Below, piece by piece: positions 43,112 to 51,734 of a stretch of DNA of 64,000 nucleotides. The translations under genes and the position numbers were made by a program. The number at the start of each line of letters is the position of its first letter. Positions within the stretch are counted from its first letter, which is position 1. Origin of the DNA: Prevotella koreensis (lineage in GTDB: Bacteria > Bacteroidota > Bacteroidia > Bacteroidales > Bacteroidaceae). The DNA lies in NCBI RefSeq assembly GCF_003977605.1, contig NZ_RYYU01000001.1:313175-377174 (forward strand). Reading direction: 5' to 3'. The notes beneath the pieces were generated by a model. The model saw nothing but the letters and a program-made list of their open reading frames with translations, did not search any database and had not been told where the DNA came from.

Positions 43112-43638
43112 TTATAATTCTAAAATATCTTCTTGAGGGATAATAGAAACCAATTTAGCAACAGTTTTGTGCATTTCTGAATAACATAGGAAACCTTTCC
43201 AAATGGGTATGTGCAGAACATGAGCCTTTCGGATCTATTGTTATCTGCTTTAGAATGTGCTACAAACAAATGTTGAGTTGCTCCATCTTCAACAGTACAC
43301 TCACTCATCCATTTCATTCCAAACAACTTGGTTGGATCATGCTTATCCAGGTGGTTGCCATCTATGAATGAATATAGTATTACCTGGAAATTGTCAAAGA
43401 AAGAATCTTTCAACAGTTCCTCGTCATACACCAAATAATAACAAAGCTTGAGTACATCGACATTCTCATCTTCAGCATCAGGCAAATTTCTGAATAGTTC
43501 TTTCAGATACTCAAAATCTACATCTTCGTTTCCTGCTTTTTGCGTGACAACCAGTATTTTTGCATCAGGATTGCCACAACCAACATTCTTATTGGGGAAC
43601 CTTTCACCCAATCTTTTAAGTTCATCAATATTTGCCAT
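43112..43638 (-). CDS. Uracil-DNA-glycosylase-superfamily-like protein (A), frameshifted at C-terminus
   Basis: 172 residues in the zero frame, which stops at 43120. Opens KNVGCGNPDAKILVVTQKAG, the same G-x-GNP-x-(A/S)-(K/N)-(I/V)-L-V pattern as protein B. Near the end, FCTYPFGKVSY takes the place of the C-terminal catalytic motif. After VSY the zero frame turns to an odd hydrophobic tail (IQKCTKLLLNWFLL), while the frame displaced by two bases reads SEMHKTVAKLVSIIPQEDIL and ends at 43112, which looks like the true C-terminus. So a small indel near 43185 or recoding. Promoter TAACTTTG at 43665-43658. Confidence 0.55.
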
Positions 43639-43657
43639 AACTCTTTCATTTTTTTGG

Positions 43658-43694
43658 CAAAGTTATGGCAGGAATATGCAACACAATTGCATAT
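43658..43694 (-). promoter_or_regulatory. Promoter with a perfect palindrome (candidate operator of the WYL regulator)
   Basis: Minus-strand -7 box TAACTTTG (43665-43658) precedes glycosylase-like gene A by 20 bases. At 43674-43694, ATATGCAA-CACAA-TTGCATAT has perfect 8-base arms and lies where the -33 element should be. A dimeric repressor bound there would block the promoter. The WYL protein gene is directly upstream. Confidence 0.55.
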
Positions 43695-43703
43695 CAGAAA
43701 AAA

Positions 43704-44600
43704 TTATTTATAGAAATCGTGCATTTCTTGAATAATGGCCTTGATTTGCTGGCGGAAGGTGTCTGACGATAGTACTTCCAACTGGTTACCATGACTCAGA
43801 ATCTCCTGAATAAAATCGTAGGTTGGTGCTATCTTATACTCAAAGATAGTATAATCTGCATTTGACTCTATTTCACGTTGGCTATGATGCAGAGGAAGTG
43901 AACGCAGATAATGTGGTTTCTCGCGATAGGCCTTCAATCGTATAGTCATAGGCTTGGCATCATGGAACACACCATAATAATCTATGTAATAATCCAGAGG
44001 CGAGAAATCTTTGGGATAGTTGAACTTGGAATTCAAAACCTCTATGCGCTTGATACGATCAAGTCCAAAGCGGTGAATCTCTTTCTTTGGCATTACAAGC
44101 GCCATCACATACCAGCGACGTTTGAACAATCTGATGAAATAAGGATTAACATTTAGCCCCTGTATGGTATTGCCAAAGAAATCCTCATAATCAATCACTA
44201 TTTGGCGATTCTCACGCATCGCAGACGTAATGATTTCGAGGTAGTACCTTCCAGATGGCACATCCTCCAACATGATTCTATCACTGATAGAGCGGTTGTC
44301 CATCAACAAATTGCTAACAGCAAAAGAATCGAGCAACCATTGGTTGATAGAATCATTCTCCAGTGCATCAGGATTGTCAATGTAATATAGGTTAGAGCCC
44401 CGCTGGTATTCTATCACAATACCAAACTGCATCAGTATCGCATTTCGATGGTTATGGAAAGTTCGCAGTTTCAATGGCTGGTGCAGATCATTGATATACG
44501 CATCGTCCCATTTGCGGGCAATATCCTCAAACGAAATCTTGCCTGCATCGTGGATTGTGGAGATGAGCCAGATGTATTTTGCATATAGCCTGTCTGTCAT
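43704..44600 (-). CDS. WYL-domain transcriptional regulator
   Basis: 298 residues. N-terminal winged helix (DRLYAKYIWLISTIHDAGKI, LKLRTFHNHRNAILMQFGIV), then the WYL fold (about 130-210: SAMRENRQIVIDYEDFFGNT, LNVNPYFIRLFKRRWYVMAL, HRFGLDRIKRIEVL) and a WCX-like C-terminal domain. WYL proteins bind nucleic-acid ligands and commonly regulate phage-defence genes (for example CapW, BrxR). It starts 10 bases after the KilA-N gene. A perfect palindrome in the next intergenic gap is a plausible operator. Confidence 0.88.
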   Translation of the reverse strand: MTDRLYAKYIWLISTIHDAGKISFEDIARKWDDAYINDLHQPLKLRTFHNHRNAILMQFGIVIEYQRGSNLYYIDNPDALENDSINQWLLDSFAVSNLLMDNRSISDRIMLEDVPSGRYYLEIITSAMRENRQIVIDYEDFFGNTIQGLNVNPYFIRLFKRRWYVMALVMPKKEIHRFGLDRIKRIEVLNSKFNYPKDFSPLDYYIDYYGVFHDAKPMTIRLKAYREKPHYLRSLPLHHSQREIESNADYTIFEYKIAPTYDFIQEILSHGNQLEVLSSDTFRQQIKAIIQEMHDFYK

Positions 44601-44609
44601 AAAAGCCTT

Positions 44610-45422
44610 TCACTTTAACAGATTCCTATTGCTATTCCCCTCCAACACCTGCATTTGCTGGATGGCAATCTGATTGAGTTTAACGAGCCTTTCGCCTTGT
44701 GGAACACTTTCATTGATAAGCATGGCATTGATATTCTCCATATTCGACAGACATATCAGTTCATTGATAGTTGCATAATCTCGGATGTTGCCTTTAAGTT
44801 CTGGATTGGCCTCTCGCCATTGCTTGGCTGTCATTCCAAACATTGCCACATTCAATACGTCGGCTTCTTCGGCATAAATGATACTTGCCTGTGCAGAGGT
44901 TACTTCTTTAGGTACCAGATGGCTTTTGATAGCATCCGTATGAATACGGTAGTTAATTTTAGAGAGTTCTCTTTTGGCAGTCCACCCCAATTGCTTCTGT
45001 TCCTCCTCTTTCAGTCTCTGGAACTCGTCAATTAGGTAGAGTTTGAAGGTAACACTAATGGCAGTCCCAAACTCGAAAGCAATATCCTTGAATGCGTAAG
45101 TGCCCCCATATCGTCCTTTCTTGACAATGATACCGATAGCATTGGTCTTCACAACCCATTCACTCACACTCATCACGAAACTTGGCAAACCTGCCTGCAT
45201 TCTAAAGTGGTCAAATTCGACCACTTTAAAATTGGGGTTATGAATCATCTCCCAAGTTCCAAGAAACTCGATAGTATAACGAGTGCGGATCCAGTTCTTG
45301 ATGATGTCAGCAGCACGGCTTTCACTTTGTTTGCCGTTAGCCATATCTGTAAGCGATATATAATCCTTATCGTTATAAGACAAGACTGTTATTTCAGTGT
45401 TCTGAACCGTTATCTTTGCCAT
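44610..45422 (-). CDS. KilA-N domain protein
   Basis: 270 residues. KilA-N DNA-binding domain at residues ~10-110: YISLTDMANGKQSESRAADI, IKNWIRTRYTIEFLGTWEMI, FNPNFKVVEFDH-type strand and VSEWVVKTNAIGIIVKKGRY, GGTYAFKDIAFEFGTAISV. The C-terminal half is helical and ends LNQIAIQQMQVLEGNS. KilA-N proteins occur in phages and mobile islands. First gene of the leftward cassette; minus-strand -7 box TACCTTTG at 45458-45451. Confidence 0.88.
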   Translation of the reverse strand: MAKITVQNTEITVLSYNDKDYISLTDMANGKQSESRAADIIKNWIRTRYTIEFLGTWEMIHNPNFKVVEFDHFRMQAGLPSFVMSVSEWVVKTNAIGIIVKKGRYGGTYAFKDIAFEFGTAISVTFKLYLIDEFQRLKEEEQKQLGWTAKRELSKINYRIHTDAIKSHLVPKEVTSAQASIIYAEEADVLNVAMFGMTAKQWREANPELKGNIRDYATINELICLSNMENINAMLINESVPQGERLVKLNQIAIQQMQVLEGNSNRNLLK

Positions 45423-45450
45423 AGGGTAGTACTATTATAAATTATGCTTG

Positions 45451-45458
45451 CAAAGGTA
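45451..45458 (-). promoter_or_regulatory. -7 box of the KilA-N/WYL operon
   Basis: TACCTTTG on the minus strand, 29 bases before the KilA-N ATG. A GCTTGCAAAG stretch overlaps it and recalls the TTGC/GCAA half-sites near the other two promoters of the cassette. Confidence 0.5.
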
Positions 45459-45496
45459 GCATAAAAACGCGAGACAACGAAAAATCCCTCAAAAGT

Positions 45497-45527
45497 TTTG
45501 TAATCTCATATATTCTGTGTACCTTTG
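45497..45527 (+). promoter_or_regulatory. Consensus promoter with no protein gene downstream
   Basis: TTTG (45497-45500), 19 bases, TACCTTTG (45520-45527). It is divergent from the KilA-N operon and points into a 400-base gap. Confidence 0.6.
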
Positions 45528-45533
45528 TCTCCG

Positions 45534-45690
45534 ACAATGAGCCATTGAAACAGGCTGGTGGCTCAGCGTTGGGAGTTCTTTGATATGCAAATCACGGCAG
45601 AATGAGGAAATGAGAACCGTTGCCAGTTCGTAACCCAGATTTTTCTCAATCCTCCGAACTGCCTTTATTTACAAAAGGTTTGCGGTTTTA
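45534..45690 (+). ncRNA. Candidate small RNA divergent from the KilA-N operon
   Basis: The predicted transcript begins near 45534 with a hairpin TGAGCCA (45538-45544) / TGGCTCA (45559-45565). No ORF of note follows before 45690 and the next gene is convergent. The 3' end is not defined; the T-rich stretch near 45690-45750 is a guess. Confidence 0.3.
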
Positions 45691-45765
45691 TCCAAAATTA
45701 ACAAATAAAAATGAATTTTCCTATTGTAAATCGAAAAATCATACTTTTTTATTTTTAAACCTCAT

Positions 45766-45840
45766 GCGATTATTAAAGTCCTTAACTGATATTGTTCTAT
45801 TGCGGAGCAAAAATAATTCTGGTATTAATCACCGATTTGG
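45766..45840 (+). repeat. MITE-like repeat, copy E (internally deleted)
   Basis: Left end GCGATTATTAAAGTCCTTAA then CTGATATTGTTCTATTG matches the start of copies A-C, and the right end ATTAATCACCGATTTGGG matches their terminus; about 110 internal bases are missing. Confidence 0.65.
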
Positions 45841-45936
45841 GTAAATACGATGCCCTTTAACGTGAAAATGGCTTGCTACTCCTTTATATGTCGGAGCGGC
45901 AAGCCATTTGTTTATCATCTGATTGTCAGCAAGGAA

Positions 45937-47133
45937 TTATATTCCTAATTTCTTGCGGATATCCTTTGGAATGGCGTTCTTATTCACGAGGTAATCCATT
46001 GTCTTGGCAGCAACATAAGCCTTGGTCATGTACCATGTTCCTTTGTAGTCGCCATATTCGCCCCATGAGTTCTTCACCATGTAGTACTCTTTTCCGTTCT
46101 GATCCTTAGCAAGACCGTAGATGTGCATGCCGTGGTCGTCAGTCAGTTCCCAATTGTCAAATCCATCCTGACGCATCTGCTGTGTAGGAACGATTTCAGG
46201 TGCGTTTACACCGAGAGAGTCGAGTTTGTTGTTCTTCTCTGTAGAAGAAAGTTTCAACCAACGTGCGGCATCGCTTCCTGCCAGACCTTGCACAGCCTTG
46301 GTGTCGTATGCAATACCGAGACCCTTGCGTGTGAAGCCGTCTTCGCTAACGTCGCCACCCCATGCGATGGTGTAACCGTTGTCAAGTGCGTTGTCGATGA
46401 TGCGCATCATTTCGTCCATAGGAACGTTGTATGAACGATCCCAACGCCAGTTGTCCTGCACCTCTACCGGGAATGATGTGTAGAATGGGTGGTGAGTGTA
46501 ACTTGTGATGCTTACATAGTCGTTCCAGTTGATTCCGAGGCTCTCTGAGAACTGCTTCGGAGTATAGGTTTTGCCTTCATATACGAACTTCTCAGGGCAC
46601 TTTCCGAGATAAGAGTCGATGATACCCTGAAGTGCTACACGCCACTGGTTAGAAATCTTCTTGGCCTTGCTCTTTGAAATAGCATTAACGAATGGAGACA
46701 TTACGTCAAAGAATTCGTTGAAGTTAGCGAGTGAGTCACCCTGCATTGTGCCCGGCAATGGCATTGCTGTTTCCGGACAAATACCATAACGCTTGATTAT
46801 TTCGAGAACGTCAGCAGCCGAACCTCCCTGTGCGAACTGGCTGTCACCGTGCATGCGTACTGTGAGAATGGCACGTTCCATGTAGTCCTTGTTTGCTATG
46901 AACATTTCGCAGAGGTCAAGGTTTTTGCCGGAGGCCTTCAAAATCTCGCTCTCGAAGAATGAGAGTGTAGAGTATGCCCAGCATGTGCCTGAACGACTCT
47001 GGTCCTTGATACTTGTGATAGGCAAAGCCTTGATTGTTGTGAACACAGGCTTGTTGTTCTTTGCTTCCGCTTCCTGTGCCATTGCGCCTGTGGCGAGCAT
47101 TGCTGCCACAGCGAGTGTTAAGATCTTTTTCAT
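45937..47133 (-). CDS. Secreted C1B (bleomycin hydrolase/PepC-like) cysteine aminopeptidase
   Basis: 398 residues with signal peptide MKKILTLAVAAMLATGAMA-QE. Papain-fold triad: DQSRSGTCWAYSTLSFFES (Cys), DDHGMHIYGLAKDQNGKEYY (His) and YMVKNSWGEYGDYKGTWYM (Asn). C1B enzymes are normally cytoplasmic; the exported form is typical of Bacteroidales and suits peptide use in the periplasm. The last residues KDIRKKLGI differ from the autoregulatory tail of classical PepC. Confidence 0.9.
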   Translation of the reverse strand: MKKILTLAVAAMLATGAMAQEAEAKNNKPVFTTIKALPITSIKDQSRSGTCWAYSTLSFFESEILKASGKNLDLCEMFIANKDYMERAILTVRMHGDSQFAQGGSAADVLEIIKRYGICPETAMPLPGTMQGDSLANFNEFFDVMSPFVNAISKSKAKKISNQWRVALQGIIDSYLGKCPEKFVYEGKTYTPKQFSESLGINWNDYVSITSYTHHPFYTSFPVEVQDNWRWDRSYNVPMDEMMRIIDNALDNGYTIAWGGDVSEDGFTRKGLGIAYDTKAVQGLAGSDAARWLKLSSTEKNNKLDSLGVNAPEIVPTQQMRQDGFDNWELTDDHGMHIYGLAKDQNGKEYYMVKNSWGEYGDYKGTWYMTKAYVAAKTMDYLVNKNAIPKDIRKKLGI

Positions 47134-47198
47134 TGTTGTTTAGTGGTTTTACTTTATTTTTAAAAACATAGTTCTTTTTATTCGCTCATTCCTTTTTT

Positions 47199-48614
47199 TC
47201 AAAACCAAAGGTCGATATGGTTGTTTGCCATATATTCCTCTACGTCTTTCGGGTGGTATGGAATGATTTTGTCGCCGAGCATACGGCAACCATAGGCTGT
47301 TATGAGAATGTCGTCCTCGAGACGTATTCCTCCGAAATCCTTGTATGTTTCCAACAGGTCGTAGTTAAGGAAGTCGCGGTGCAGACCGCGTGCGCGCCAG
47401 TCGTCAATGAGTGCCGGAATGAAGTAGATGCCCGGTTCGTCGGTCATTACGAAGCCCTCTTGCAGTCTCTTTCCGCAGCGCAGGCTTGCCGTGCCGAACT
47501 GTTCAGATGGTTGTATCTCGTCATCGAAACCTACGTAGTGTTGTCCTAATCCTTCCATGTCGTGTACGTCCAAGCCCATCATGTGACCAAGTCCGTGTGG
47601 GAGGAACATGGCGTGTGCCCCTGCGTGCAGTGCCTCTTCGGTGTCGCCTTTCATGAGTCCGATTTCCTTGAGGCGGTCTATCATCATTCGGCAAACGCCC
47701 ATGTGTACGTCATAATAAAATACTCCCGGCTTAGAAACTTCGAGCGCGTAGTCGTGACATGCTTCCACTATGCTGTATATTTCGAGTTGACGCTGTGTGA
47801 ATTTTCCGTTCACAGGGAAAGTACGAGTGTTGTCAGAGCAGTAGTTCTCAGAGTTTTCCGCACCCGAGTCGCACAGTGCGAGGCGGCCGCTTTCCAGTAT
47901 GTCGTAAGACGGTGTGCCGTGCATTATCTCGCCATGTTGTGTGAAGATTGTAGCGAAACTTACCTGCTCGCCCATAGAGTGAGCCACACCGTCAACCTGT
48001 CCGCCGACGTATTTCTCGGTAAGTCCCGGTTTTGTGAGACGCATTGCGGTGGTGTGCATCTTGTAACCAATAGCGCATGCTTTCTCTATTTCTACAATCT
48101 CAATGTCGGTTTTTACCTGACGCATCTTTATCACAGCCATTATCAGTTCCACTGATGCTGCTTCCTTCTGCTGTGATGGGTGCAGCCCGAGCAAGTCCAT
48201 TATCTGTATCTTAGTGTCGAAACGGTAAGGTGGGAGGAAGTGTATCTTGCGATTTGCCTTCTTTGCATCGTTGCAAATATCCTGCAAACGAGCCATTGGA
48301 CGACTGTCACTGACACCCACTTGTGCGGCAAGATTGCTGACACTGTCAACCGAACCATACCACACTATGTCCTCGATGTCGATGTCGTTTCCGAAGAGAA
48401 TTTCTTTATCGTTGTCGCAATCGATAACACCTACCAGTCCGTCGCGCTTTTGTCCGAAATAATACAGGAACGAAGAGTCCTGACGGAATGGATAATACGA
48501 ATTTGATGGATAGTTGTTCGGCGACTCATTGTTGCCAAACAAAACTATCACGCCACTCTTTACCAATCTTTTCAGTTGTGCGCGGCGTTCTACATAGACT
48601 TCTTTGTTGAACAT
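47199..48614 (-). CDS. pepP: Xaa-Pro aminopeptidase (M24B)
   Basis: 471 residues from ATG 48614 (MFNKEVYVERRAQLKRLVKS). The longer frame from 48644 overlaps the promoter TATATTTG (48649-48642), so this start is preferred. N-terminal aminopeptidase-P domain, then metal-binding creatinase fold: LCDSGAENSENYCSDNTRTF (two Asp), LPHGLGHMMGLDVHDMEG (His), VMTDEPGIYFIPA (Glu) and GGIRLEDDILIT (Glu). Removes N-terminal residues preceding proline. Confidence 0.94.
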   Translation of the reverse strand: MFNKEVYVERRAQLKRLVKSGVIVLFGNNESPNNYPSNSYYPFRQDSSFLYYFGQKRDGLVGVIDCDNDKEILFGNDIDIEDIVWYGSVDSVSNLAAQVGVSDSRPMARLQDICNDAKKANRKIHFLPPYRFDTKIQIMDLLGLHPSQQKEAASVELIMAVIKMRQVKTDIEIVEIEKACAIGYKMHTTAMRLTKPGLTEKYVGGQVDGVAHSMGEQVSFATIFTQHGEIMHGTPSYDILESGRLALCDSGAENSENYCSDNTRTFPVNGKFTQRQLEIYSIVEACHDYALEVSKPGVFYYDVHMGVCRMMIDRLKEIGLMKGDTEEALHAGAHAMFLPHGLGHMMGLDVHDMEGLGQHYVGFDDEIQPSEQFGTASLRCGKRLQEGFVMTDEPGIYFIPALIDDWRARGLHRDFLNYDLLETYKDFGGIRLEDDILITAYGCRMLGDKIIPYHPKDVEEYMANNHIDLWF

Positions 48615-48641
48615 GATAAGTAGTGCTTTAAATAATGTTTG

Positions 48642-48674
48642 CAAATATACAAATATTATTTAGAAACTAACAAA
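48642..48674 (-). promoter_or_regulatory. Promoter of pepP
   Basis: Minus-strand TTTG, 21 bases, TATATTTG (48649-48642). It settles the downstream start choice for pepP. Confidence 0.6.
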
Positions 48675-48791
48675 TATTATTTCTAAATAAATGTAAACAT
48701 GCATAACATACTCGTTTTAATATCATTAATTATGCATAAAATGGTTTGTATGCATTTTTTTTACTATCTTTGCACTCTGATTTCGTCAGTT

Positions 48792-49637
48792 ATGAATATA
48801 GACAGGAAAACAGGATTGGTATTGGAAGGCGGTGGTATGCGCGGTGTGTTCACTTCAGGGGTGCTTGATGCGTTCATGAAGCACGACTTATATTTCAGAT
48901 ATGTCGTGGCCGTTTCGGCAGGTGCTTGCAACGGAATGTCGTACATAAGCAGACAACCACGAAGGGCGAGGCTATCTAATATCGATTTTATGGGGCGTTA
49001 TGATTATATCGGACTGCGCCATCTGTTGATGCAAGGTTGTATCTTCGATCGCAAACTGCTTTATGAAGACGTGCCTAATAAGTTGCTGCCATTCGATTGG
49101 GATACGTTCTTCGCCAATCGTTCCGAGTTTGAAATGGTTACGACAAACTGCCTCACAGGGCAGGCATGCTATCTCTCGGAGAAGAACGACAAGCAGCGAG
49201 CACTCGACATTGTGCGGGCATCGAGTTCATTGCCATACGTAAGTAAGATTGTAATGGTTGACGATGTTCCGATGCTTGACGGTGGTATCGTTGACAGTAT
49301 TCCCGTGATGCGTTCCGTAGAACGAGGATATACTAAAAATGTAGTGGTGCTTACACGGAACAAGGGATACCGAAACACGGGCAAAGACCGCAACATTCCG
49401 AATTTCATATACAAAAAATACCCGCATTTGCGAGAAGCATTGAGCCATCGTATAGCGGTATATAATTACCAACTCGACATGATTGACAAGATGGAAGAAG
49501 AGAGTTCCATTGTTTGCATACGTCCCATACGCCCGATGGAGGTTGACCGCATGACGCGCGATATAGACAAGTTGGAACGCCTTTATGAAGAGGGTTTCAA
49601 ACTTGGAGAGAAGTTCGTGTTTACGAATAGGGAATAG
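48792..49637 (+). CDS. Patatin-like phospholipase
   Basis: 281 residues from ATG 48792, which follows a TATCTTTG -7 box at 48766-48773; the longer frame from 48699 would start before the promoter. Oxyanion loop GLVLEGGGMRGVFTSG, nucleophile in VVAVSAGACNGMSYI (Ser in A-x-S-x-G rather than G-x-S-x-G), and Asp of the dyad in PMLDGGIVDSIPV. Cytoplasmic or membrane-associated acyl hydrolase of the RssA/YjjU type. Substrate unknown. Confidence 0.9.
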   Translation: MNIDRKTGLVLEGGGMRGVFTSGVLDAFMKHDLYFRYVVAVSAGACNGMSYISRQPRRARLSNIDFMGRYDYIGLRHLLMQGCIFDRKLLYEDVPNKLLPFDWDTFFANRSEFEMVTTNCLTGQACYLSEKNDKQRALDIVRASSSLPYVSKIVMVDDVPMLDGGIVDSIPVMRSVERGYTKNVVVLTRNKGYRNTGKDRNIPNFIYKKYPHLREALSHRIAVYNYQLDMIDKMEEESSIVCIRPIRPMEVDRMTRDIDKLERLYEEGFKLGEKFVFTNRE

Positions 49638-49737
49638 GCCGTGTAATCAGAAATTCTTTTCGACCGGATTTCTAAATATATAATCAATATGATATCGCCG
49701 GTCAATGAAGAGTTGGCTGCACGTAATTCATGGTGGG

Positions 49738-50412
49738 TTATTTCAGCAAATCAGGACGCAGTCGGCGTGTTCTTTCCATTGCCTGATCCATTTCCCACTG
49801 CTTTATCTTCGCTTCATGTCCGCTCAACAGAATGTCGGGAACCCGCCACCCTTTATATTCTGCCGGACGTGTGTATATCGGGGCGGCGAGCAAATCGTCT
49901 TGGAAACAGTCTGACAAGGCACTTTGTTCATCGCCTATTACGCCCGGTACGACGCGCACAACAGAGTCTGCAATGATTGCCGCAGGCAGTTCGCCACCGG
50001 TAAGCACAAAGTCGCCTACGCTAATTTCACGTGTTATGAGATGGTCTCTCACCCTTTGGTCAACCCCTTTGTAGTGTCCGCATAGAATGATAATGTTCTC
50101 TTTTAGCGACAAGTCGTTTGCCGTGTGTTGGTTGAATTGCTCTCCGTCGGGCGAGGTGAATATCACTTCGTCGTAGTCGCGTTCCGCTTTCAGTGCCGTT
50201 ATGCACCTGTCAATCGGTTCTATCTGCATCACCATTCCCGCGAATCCGCCATACGGATAGTCGTCAACCCGTCTCCACTTGTCTGTCGTGTAGTCTCTGA
50301 GATTATGCAGGTGTATCTCTGCCAGTCCTTTTTTCTGTGCCCTTGCAAGTATCGACTCGTTGATGAAGCCTTCAAGCATTTCTGGCAGTACGGTTATAAT
50401 GTCTATTCTCAT
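49738..50412 (-). CDS. trmD: tRNA (guanine-N1-)-methyltransferase TrmD
   Basis: 224 residues from [20 protein letters not shown]; eight extra codons upstream are open but not part of the family. SPOUT trefoil-knot motifs: [47 protein letters not shown], and the C-terminal domain block [18 protein letters not shown]. Methylates G37 of tRNAs. Stands alone between convergent and divergent neighbours. Confidence 0.96.
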   Translation of the reverse strand: MRIDIITVLPEMLEGFINESILARAQKKGLAEIHLHNLRDYTTDKWRRVDDYPYGGFAGMVMQIEPIDRCITALKAERDYDEVIFTSPDGEQFNQHTANDLSLKENIIILCGHYKGVDQRVRDHLITREISVGDFVLTGGELPAAIIADSVVRVVPGVIGDEQSALSDCFQDDLLAAPIYTRPAEYKGWRVPDILLSGHEAKIKQWEMDQAMERTRRLRPDLLK

Positions 50413-50625
50413 TGCTTCTTGTCTGTTTATACCCATTTGTGATGTCGTACTACGGAGGATTTTCTATGGGGCTTCAAAGTTACTCATTTATTCCCGAACG
50501 GGCAAGTGAATAACTTTTTTTATGGCAGTTTGTCGAAAATGGCGCGTCACTGAATTACAAACCGCCCACCAAAGTCAGGCAAGACTTATGGGGGGGCGGT
50601 TGTTGTTTTGACAATCTTTTGTTGC

Positions 50626-51687
50626 TTATTCGTACACCTTTATCTCCTCTTGTCCTATCATTGCTCTGTAAGCATTGTTGGCAAGTGCGGCGAGTTCGTC
50701 TTCGCCGGGATATATGAATACAGGTGCGAGATATTCCATGCGTTTCTTGATGCCCTCGCTCACGTATTTGCTGTGTGCGATTGCTCCGGTCAGAATCACT
50801 GCGTCAACATGTCCGTAGGTGGACGGTGCGAGTGACGACAGGTGGCGTGAGATGCTGTAAATCATTGCGTCGAGAACAAGTTTTGCGTGCTCATCGCCCT
50901 CTGCGATACGCTTTTCAACTTCGCGCACGTCGTTAGTTCCGAGGTGTGCTGTAAGTCCGCTGTGTCCGTTAATCTTGCGCAACATCTCCTCTTCGTTGTA
51001 TTTTCCTGAGAAACAGAGGCGTATGATGTCCACCGGTGAAATGGCTCCGGCACGAGATGGGGTAAATGGACCATCGCCGCTCAGTGCATCACAGCACTCG
51101 GTAGCACGTCCGTGATGATGCATTGCGAATGATATTCCGCTTCCGAGGTGGCACACTATGAGGTCTTGCTCCTCGTATTTCAGTCCGTGTTCGCGGCAAT
51201 ATCTCTTGGCTATCTCACGCTGGTTCAGCGCGTGCCATATCGTGCGGTGCGGTGTTTCGGGAATACCGGTGATGCGTGCTATGTCATCAAGTTCGTCAAC
51301 GACACCCGGATCGACGGTGAATGCACGACATCCGGGAATTTCCTTAGCCATTGCGAGTGCTATCAGCGAGCCGAGGTTGCAGGCGTGGTGCAGGCGTGGG
51401 TTCTGTGTGTCGGCGATTACTTTATCGTTGAGTTCGTACACACCGCTCTCTATCGGCTTCACCAATCCCCCGCGTCCGACGATAACGTCGAATTGCAAAT
51501 CATGTCCCTGACTTTTCAGTTCGGCAATGAGCGCATCCTTGCGGTAGTCGAACTCGTCCATGATATTAGGGTATTTGCACAGTTCGTCGTACGGATGGTT
51601 GATACATGCTTTCATAACCATCTTCTCGTCTTCGAACACTCCTATCTTTGTGGAAATCATTCCGGGGTTTACTGCGAGTATTTTCAT
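50626..51687 (-). CDS. buk: Butyrate kinase
   Basis: 353 residues. ASKHA fold: MKILAVNPGMISTKIGVFED (phosphate 1), VGRGGLVKPIESGVYELND, IVCHLGSGISFAMHHHGRAT and VDAVILTGAIAHSKYVSEGI. Converts (iso)butyryl phosphate and ADP to the acid and ATP. Follows ptb by 47 bases; together they conserve energy from acyl-CoA. Confidence 0.94.
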   Translation of the reverse strand: MKILAVNPGMISTKIGVFEDEKMVMKACINHPYDELCKYPNIMDEFDYRKDALIAELKSQGHDLQFDVIVGRGGLVKPIESGVYELNDKVIADTQNPRLHHACNLGSLIALAMAKEIPGCRAFTVDPGVVDELDDIARITGIPETPHRTIWHALNQREIAKRYCREHGLKYEEQDLIVCHLGSGISFAMHHHGRATECCDALSGDGPFTPSRAGAISPVDIIRLCFSGKYNEEEMLRKINGHSGLTAHLGTNDVREVEKRIAEGDEHAKLVLDAMIYSISRHLSSLAPSTYGHVDAVILTGAIAHSKYVSEGIKKRMEYLAPVFIYPGEDELAALANNAYRAMIGQEEIKVYE

Positions 51688-51734
51688 ATAGGTTTTAGTT
51701 AATTGTTTTATCTTGTTCCTTTATCGTTGTCGGT

